Source: Phycisphaeraceae bacterium (GTDB lineage Bacteria; Planctomycetota; Phycisphaerae; Phycisphaerales; UBA1924). From it: a DNA stretch of 10,665 nucleotides. How positions within the stretch are numbered: position 1 is the stretch's first letter; every line of letters starts with the position of its first letter. The notes beneath the pieces were generated by a model, which was not told the DNA's origin, ran no database searches, and was given only the letters and a program-made list of their open reading frames with translations. Both the position numbers and the translations under genes were made by a program. The stretch lies in assembly GCA_009827205.1 (NCBI GenBank), contig WUAK01000077.1:1-10665 (forward strand), given 5' to 3'. Below are positions 6,654-10,665 of this stretch, piece after piece.

Positions 6654-7386
6654 GCGGCTTCGCTCTCGGCGATCGTTCCCGCAGAGCCGAACGGATAAAC
6701 AAAACTGAAGCGCACAGCAGCGCTACGGCTCCGGCGAGTTCGAGCGACTCTTCGAGGATGTTGATCAGGCTGATCGAAAGTTGTTGCTCTACGCCCACAG
6801 CCTCAAAGGCCCATGTTGATGAGTCCATGGCCTTACCCAGGACGATCATAACGAATCCAGCACCTACACAAAGAATCCATGGTGTCAGTGAAAGAGCACC
6901 TCTGATATACCTGCCCGTGTATTTGCGGGCATAATCGACGAGCAGCACAATGATCCCGATCATGATGATCGAGACGATGATCTTCTCAGAGATAGATGCG
7001 TTGTTTCTAAAATAGAAACTCGAGCGGAACACGCCCTCGGTCGTGAACCTGTTATGGCAGTCAAGCTCGCGCGCTAATAGCAAGGCTGAAATTGCCGCCG
7101 TCTGCAAAGTGAATCGCCGGTCTACTCGCCAGAACGAGAATCCGCAGAGCAGAACAGTGATGGCAACATAGCTCAGGGCACTCCCGGTCTCGACGGGCCC
7201 AGATTCTGCGAGGAACTGTTGTCTTGCATTGCCTTCGAGCACGAAGGCTGTAATGACGCAACCACCCAGCACGAGCAGGACGAGGATGGCTGGAGGGAAG
7301 AGAGAGCCGAGCCTCGAGGTATCCTGCGGGACTGAGTTCACGCCTACCCCCATGCTGGCCGTGTACGGGACCGCGACGCTCTTCAT
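6643..7386 (-). CDS. Uncharacterised polytopic membrane protein, 247 residues
   Basis: No function can be assigned. About six hydrophobic helices can be seen: residues 31-50 (ILVLLVLGGCVITAFVL), 66-84, 92-105, 134-151, 165-185 and 216-232. Between the third and fourth is a hydrophilic segment, ARELDCHNRFTTEGVFRSSF (105-124). The last helix is preceded by an acidic ILEESLELAG (210-219), and GKAMDSS (184-190) follows the fifth. From memory, this pattern of an 'RE-D--H-RFT' loop plus an 'EE-LE' entry into the last helix recurs in uncharacterised bacterial membrane proteins; charged residues at membrane edges could bind ions or partners. The chosen ATG is the most upstream one in the frame and has only a weak upstream site (GGGTG); the methionine at residue 12 (ATG at 7353) is an alternative. 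It is convergent with the small ORF and divergent from the transporter gene. Confidence 0.75.
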   Translation of the reverse strand: MKSVAVPYTASMGVGVNSVPQDTSRLGSLFPPAILVLLVLGGCVITAFVLEGNARQQFLAESGPVETGSALSYVAITVLLCGFSFWRVDRRFTLQTAAISALLLARELDCHNRFTTEGVFRSSFYFRNNASISEKIIVSIIMIGIIVLLVDYARKYTGRYIRGALSLTPWILCVGAGFVMIVLGKAMDSSTWAFEAVGVEQQLSISLINILEESLELAGAVALLCASVLFIRSALRERSPRAKPLNS

Positions 7387-7396
7387 TCACCCATTC

Positions 7397-7426
7397 TCGA
7401 CAAGATCGGGTGGTGATGGTGAGAAT
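7397..7426 (+). promoter_or_regulatory. Possible sigma-70-type promoter for the AbgT gene
   Basis: In the 84-bp divergent intergenic region, TCGACA (7397-7402) and GAGAAT (7421-7426) are separated by 18 bp and match the -35 and -10 consensus at five and four of six positions. Transcription would begin roughly 35 bases before the proposed ATG. A short hairpin-like inverted repeat, TTGCCA-6-TGGCAA (7436-7453), sits between it and the start codon and could be an operator or an accident. Planctomycete promoters are poorly characterised, so this is tentative. Confidence 0.25.
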
Positions 7427-7470
7427 CCGACTCGGTTGCCATCGGGGTGGCAATCCGCGAGAATCCCCCC

Positions 7471-9273
7471 ATGACTGACACCGACCCCGCATCCGTGCCC
7501 GCCAAGCGTCGTGGGCTTCTCGATCTCGTTGAATGGATCGGCAACAAGCTGCCGGATCCTGCCCTGCTCTTTCTCATTGGTGCCGTAATCGTCATGATCG
7601 CGAGCCACATAGCCGTACTCAGGGGCTGGGAGGTCCAGCCTCAGCAGGCGGTGCAGACCGTCAACGAGGCCGGCGAGACCGTGATCGGGTTCGAGGACAA
7701 GGGAGATGTCCTGACACCGACAAGCCTGCTCACGGCAGACGGGCTGTACTGGTGCCTTCAGAGCATGGTGGCCAACTTCATGGGATTCGCTCCGCTGGGC
7801 ATCGTGCTGACGGGCATGCTCGGCATTGGGGTGGCCGAACGCACGGGCATGATCGGTGCGATGCTCAAGGCATTCATGAAGATCGTCCCCAACACGATGC
7901 TCACCCCGACGATGCTGTTCCTCGGCATCATGAGCTCGATGGGCCTCGACGCGGGCTACGTCGTGCTGCCCCCGCTGGCGGCCGCGATGTACAAATCCGT
8001 CGGCAGATCACCCCTAGCGGGGATCGCGACGGTCTTTGCGGGTGTCGCAGCAGGTTTCAACGCCAACCTGCTCATCACAGGCCTCGACCCGATGCTGGCC
8101 AACCTGTCGCAAATCGGTGCAAATATATTGGATGAGGACTACGCCGTCGCCGCGACGTGCAACTGGTGGTTCGCGATCACATCCACGTTCGTTGTGACTG
8201 GCATGGGCTGGGCGGTGACGTCATTCTTCGTTGAGCGCCGTCTTGCAGGAAAATCGCCAGAGGACGGCGGACCTTCCGAGATCGACGACAGCGAATTGGA
8301 AGCTCAGGAGCTCACAGAGCAAGAAAAGAAGGGGCTCATCGCATCGGTCGTGACGATGGGTGTTCTGATTGGGATATTCCTGTTCACAGTCCTCGTGCCC
8401 GGCATGCCTCTCCATGACGACAAGATCCCAGGACTCGAAGATCCGTCGAAAATGTTCCTTGCCGATGTATATCAGGGCGAGATTGACGTGTCTGAACCCG
8501 ACCCTGCGCTTGTAGTTGAGGGCGAGGGCTATTACACAGACGCGAGTGCAACAATCTTCGTCACTGACGACGGCGAATTGCTCCAGAAGCGAAGCCCGCA
8601 GTTCGAACGCTGGGTGAGCGTCGTTACCCCTCTCATCTTTCTCGGGTTCATCATCCCGGGCATTGTCTACGGCATCGTCCTGAAAAATGTCAGATCGAGT
8701 AAAGATGCGGCCAAGGTCATGATCGGTGCGATCGCGAACATGGCACCGATCATTGTGCTCGCGTTCTTCGCGGCTCAGTTTATTGAGTATCTCAAGTACA
8801 GCAACCTTGACAAGATGATCGCTTTCGAGGGTGGCATGATGCTCTCGCAGAGCAGCCTCGGTCCGAGCGAACTGGTCATCGCGTTCATCCTGGTGACAAT
8901 GGTGTTCAACCTGTTCATCGGGTCAATGTCAGCGAAGTACACGATGTTTGCGCCAATCTTCGTTCCGATGCTCATGTTCGCGGGCATCAGCCCAGAGCTC
9001 ACACAAGCGGCATACCGGATCGGCGACTCCACATCGAACATCATCACGCCGCTGAATCCATACCTCGTCATCGTGCTCGTGTTTATGCAGCAATACGCCC
9101 CGAAGAGCGGCATGGGCACGCTGGTGGCGATGATGATGCCCTACACGATCGTGTTCACGATCGGCTGGGGAATCATGCTGCTGGTCTGGATGTACTTCGG
9201 GTGGGACCTCGGGCTGGGTGGCCCGCTCGAGTACGCCCTGCCAACCGCGGAAGCCGCACCCGCGACGCCCTGA
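7471..9273 (+). CDS. AbgT family transporter (p-aminobenzoyl-glutamate transporter-like)
   Basis: This inner-membrane transporter is about 600 residues long. AbgT of E. coli imports p-aminobenzoyl-glutamate, and relatives such as MtrF export antimicrobials or folate-pathway metabolites; the substrate here is not known. Family signatures are ERTGMIGAMLKAF (123-135), SSMGLDAGYVVLPPLAAAMY (155-174), AGFNANLLITGLDPMLA (194-210) and the C-terminal RIGDSTSNIITPLNPYLVIV (516-535), followed by GTLVAMMMPYTIVFTIGW (549-566). Hydrophobic segments fit the family's roughly nine helices plus two re-entrant hairpins. The protein is longer than the usual 500-510 residues, mostly because of a long acidic loop at about 311-380. 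The ATG at 7471 is preferred over the in-frame GTG at 7447, because the family begins near KRRGLLDLVEWIGNKLPDPA and neither start has a strong ribosome-binding site. It is divergent from the membrane protein gene and ends 28 bp before a terminator. Confidence 0.93.
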   Translation: MTDTDPASVPAKRRGLLDLVEWIGNKLPDPALLFLIGAVIVMIASHIAVLRGWEVQPQQAVQTVNEAGETVIGFEDKGDVLTPTSLLTADGLYWCLQSMVANFMGFAPLGIVLTGMLGIGVAERTGMIGAMLKAFMKIVPNTMLTPTMLFLGIMSSMGLDAGYVVLPPLAAAMYKSVGRSPLAGIATVFAGVAAGFNANLLITGLDPMLANLSQIGANILDEDYAVAATCNWWFAITSTFVVTGMGWAVTSFFVERRLAGKSPEDGGPSEIDDSELEAQELTEQEKKGLIASVVTMGVLIGIFLFTVLVPGMPLHDDKIPGLEDPSKMFLADVYQGEIDVSEPDPALVVEGEGYYTDASATIFVTDDGELLQKRSPQFERWVSVVTPLIFLGFIIPGIVYGIVLKNVRSSKDAAKVMIGAIANMAPIIVLAFFAAQFIEYLKYSNLDKMIAFEGGMMLSQSSLGPSELVIAFILVTMVFNLFIGSMSAKYTMFAPIFVPMLMFAGISPELTQAAYRIGDSTSNIITPLNPYLVIVLVFMQQYAPKSGMGTLVAMMMPYTIVFTIGWGIMLLVWMYFGWDLGLGGPLEYALPTAEAAPATP

Positions 9274-9290
9274 TCGGGCAGTACATAACT

Positions 9291-9338
9291 GAAAAAAAGA
9301 AACCGGCCCGCGGATCTTACCGCGGGCCGGTCGTTTTT
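9291..9338. terminator. Bidirectional rho-independent terminator
   Basis: A perfect 12-bp GC-rich stem, ACCGGCCCGCGG (9302-9313) and its complement (9320-9331), encloses a 6-base loop, ATCTTA. On the + strand it is followed by TCGTTTTT. On the - strand the A-rich GAAAAAAAGAA (9291-9301) becomes a T-rich tail. The element therefore can end both the AbgT transcript and the convergent dockerin-protein transcript, and lies in the 87-bp space between their stops. Confidence 0.9.
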
Positions 9339-9360
9339 GTACTTGCTCAGCGAACCGCGA

Positions 9361-10665
9361 TTAGCAGCCGGCGTTGAAGTTATTGACCCAGGCGGTGAAG
9401 TCAGTCGGGGTGCATGCGTTGTCGCCGTTCTGATCGCATTCGGGGAGGTTGTTGTTGAATGCGTTGACCCAGGCGGTGAAGTCAGTCGGGGTAACGGCAC
9501 CGTCACCGTTCACGTCAGCGAGGCAGTCAGCGCCTTCAGGGCCAGCGCCTGGAACGTTGTAGTCGGCCTGAGCACCGGGCTTGAACATGCCGAGAACTGC
9601 GTCCACGCTCTGGGGCGGTGCATCCGCATCGAAGCGGAAGTTGTAGAGCGTGCCCCAGCGAAGGGCGTTGGTGTTTGGATCGGTGTTGAAGTCTGCGGGC
9701 GAGTTCCAGACTACCTCGTTGCCGACGACCGAACCGGTCCAGTCGGTGTTGTCAAACGGCTCACCCGAGTGGTAATCCACGTCGTGGAAGCCGATGTTGG
9801 TAACGGTCACACCGTTGCCGATCGGAACACTGAAGCTGCCGGCCGAGCGGTCGGAGTTCAGGTTGTAAATCGCGTACTCGTAGTGCCACGTGCCGTCACC
9901 GTTGTCGGAAGTCTTGTAACCGATCCAGAAACGACCGTCATTGGGGACGTCGAGCGGGTTCAGGACGACCGTGTTGTCAAAGTCCTGCCAGGCCTGGATA
10001 GCCGGGGAACCACGCATAGTCTGCCCTGTGAAGCTCGCAGGGTAGCCACCGCTTGAGAGGGAGCTACTGACGTTGATTCGGCGGTAAGAAGCGTTGTTGT
10101 TGTCGTTACCAGCCGCGGCATCATCGGGGGTCACGTAGTGACCTTCACCGAAGTACAACGCGCCGGCGTTCATGGCTGGATCGAGGTCATCGTTGTCGAC
10201 TTGGATTCGCTTGAACAAAACGTTGCCGGTTTGGCCGTCACCAGTGAATGGCCAGGGGTAAGCGCCCGTTGCGGCGTTGATCTCAAACTTGGGGCCCATA
10301 CCCGACTGCTGGCCGTTGAGGCTTGAGCTATAGGGGTCGTTGCAGCCTGGGCCTAAAGCATCACCGTTCGGGTGGGGGTCACATTCGCCAACGGGAGCGC
10401 ACAGGCCGCTGCCCTGGATCGCGAAGAAGGCGTGCTTGAGCCAACTCTGTCCGATCTGCTCGAAGCGACCATCCTTCAAACGGAACATGTTCTGCGACAT
10501 GACCGGGTGGAGGTTTGCCGGCGTGCCATCGCTCAGCGTGTCGTCCCAAAGGAGATCGACATCACCGATGTTGCACGACTCGGTACCGATGGAGTAGGCC
10601 GAGACACCGTTGAGGCCGCCCCAGAAGGATGGGCCTGCTATGTCACCTGCGATAACGTCGGCACC
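9361..10665 (-). CDS. Secreted dockerin-tailed protein of planctomycete type, C-terminal 434 residues (N-terminus outside window)
   Basis: The frame stays open to the right edge, so the methionine encoded at 10498-10500 is internal and the signal peptide is not visible. The visible part starts GADVIAGDIAGPSFWGG and contains HPVMSQNMFRLKDGRFEQIG, SWLKHAFFAI, CNDPYSSSLNGQQSGMGPKF, DDLDPAMNAGALYFGEGHYV and DDAAAGNDNNNASYRRI. I recall this set of segments from uncharacterised, presumably secreted proteins of Phycisphaerae and related metagenome genomes. It is rich in Asn, Asp, Gly and Ser, as extracellular beta-rich proteins often are, and no catalytic motif is evident. The C-terminal 51 residues (encoded at 9364-9516) carry two EF-hand-like calcium loops, DVNGDGAVTPTD and DQNGDNACTPTD, each followed by FTAWVN, as in dockerin type I repeats. 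Four cysteines flank or interrupt them. Such tails may anchor or sort proteins at the cell surface. The stop lies 22 bp beyond the shared terminator. Confidence 0.85.
   Translation of the reverse strand, partial: GADVIAGDIAGPSFWGGLNGVSAYSIGTESCNIGDVDLLWDDTLSDGTPANLHPVMSQNMFRLKDGRFEQIGQSWLKHAFFAIQGSGLCAPVGECDPHPNGDALGPGCNDPYSSSLNGQQSGMGPKFEINAATGAYPWPFTGDGQTGNVLFKRIQVDNDDLDPAMNAGALYFGEGHYVTPDDAAAGNDNNNASYRRINVSSSLSSGGYPASFTGQTMRGSPAIQAWQDFDNTVVLNPLDVPNDGRFWIGYKTSDNGDGTWHYEYAIYNLNSDRSAGSFSVPIGNGVTVTNIGFHDVDYHSGEPFDNTDWTGSVVGNEVVWNSPADFNTDPNTNALRWGTLYNFRFDADAPPQSVDAVLGMFKPGAQADYNVPGAGPEGADCLADVNGDGAVTPTDFTAWVNAFNNNLPECDQNGDNACTPTDFTAWVNNFNAGC
9383..9411 (-). repeat. 29-bp exact direct repeat, copy A (second dockerin-like repeat)
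   Basis: This 29-bp stretch is identical to 9464-9492, 81 bp (27 codons) away, and encodes the TPTDFTAWVN segment of the second calcium-binding repeat. The flanking bases differ at once on both sides. Confidence 0.9.
9464..9492 (-). repeat. 29-bp exact direct repeat, copy B (first dockerin-like repeat)
   Basis: This is the partner of the copy at 9383-9411 and encodes TPTDFTAWVN of the first repeat with identical codons at every position. The rest of the two protein repeats has diverged (GAV versus NAC just before, AFNNNLPEC versus NFNAGC just after). Confidence 0.9.

Noticed and set aside
7436..7453. Inverted repeat TTGCCA-6-TGGCAA before the AbgT gene as an operator
   Set aside because: Six-base arms are expected by chance in sequence of this size; mentioned only as context for the tentative promoter.
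7447..7470. GTG start eight codons upstream for the AbgT gene
   Set aside because: It has no ribosome-binding site, lies inside an inverted repeat, and adds residues before the usual family start; ATG at 7471 is simpler. Not fully excluded.
9337..10056. + strand ORF (239 residues) rich in Val and Gly opposite the dockerin protein
   Set aside because: The - strand frame carries EF-hand loops and family segments; the + strand frame begins inside the terminator region and looks like an antisense shadow.
1..10665. CRISPR array, tRNA/rRNA, insertion sequence, phage or integrase genes
   Set aside because: Reading both strands gave no regularly spaced repeats, RNA gene signatures, transposase motifs or terminal inverted repeats.

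Overview
The window most likely comes from a planctomycete of the class Phycisphaerae. The reasons are a moderately GC-rich genome, a secreted protein ending in the paired dockerin-like NGDG...TPTDFTAWVN repeats common in that group, and PqqD-M50-HlyD proteins of a kind that is abundant in planctomycetes. This assignment rests on recalled family features, not on a search.

Layout. Positions 1-6360 (+ strand) hold a tightly packed gene block: the 3' end of a DUF3467 gene, then a protein with two cytoplasmic GAF domains fused to a HlyD-type membrane-fusion/adaptor module, then a PqqD-like/M50 zinc metallopeptidase/HlyD fusion, then a shortened SecA-type ATPase. The gaps are 26 bp, 12 bp and a 4-bp TTGA stop/start overlap, so this looks like one transcription unit entering from the left. 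A 76-residue ORF with a textbook Shine-Dalgarno sequence follows (6423-6653). Its 3' end overlaps that of a convergent six-helix membrane protein (6643-7386, - strand). An AbgT-family transporter (7471-9273, + strand) is divergent from that membrane gene. It ends at a strong hairpin terminator that it shares with a convergent gene for a secreted, dockerin-tailed protein (9361 to the right edge, - strand, N-terminus outside the window).

How the genes may work together. The first block is the most interesting part. It combines a peptide-recognition-like domain, an intramembrane metallopeptidase, two membrane-anchored adaptors (one with sensory GAF domains) and a SecA-like motor that lacks the helical wing, the two-helix finger and the C-terminal tail. 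No ABC ATPase and no outer-membrane channel is present. I infer a dedicated, possibly ligand-regulated protein or peptide export/processing machine. Its substrate and direction are not shown by the sequence. The downstream genes (small ORF, membrane protein, AbgT transporter, dockerin protein) look functionally separate.

There are no RNA genes, CRISPR arrays, insertion sequences or phage genes that I can support. The window is almost entirely coding; no gene-free stretch exceeds about 90 bp.
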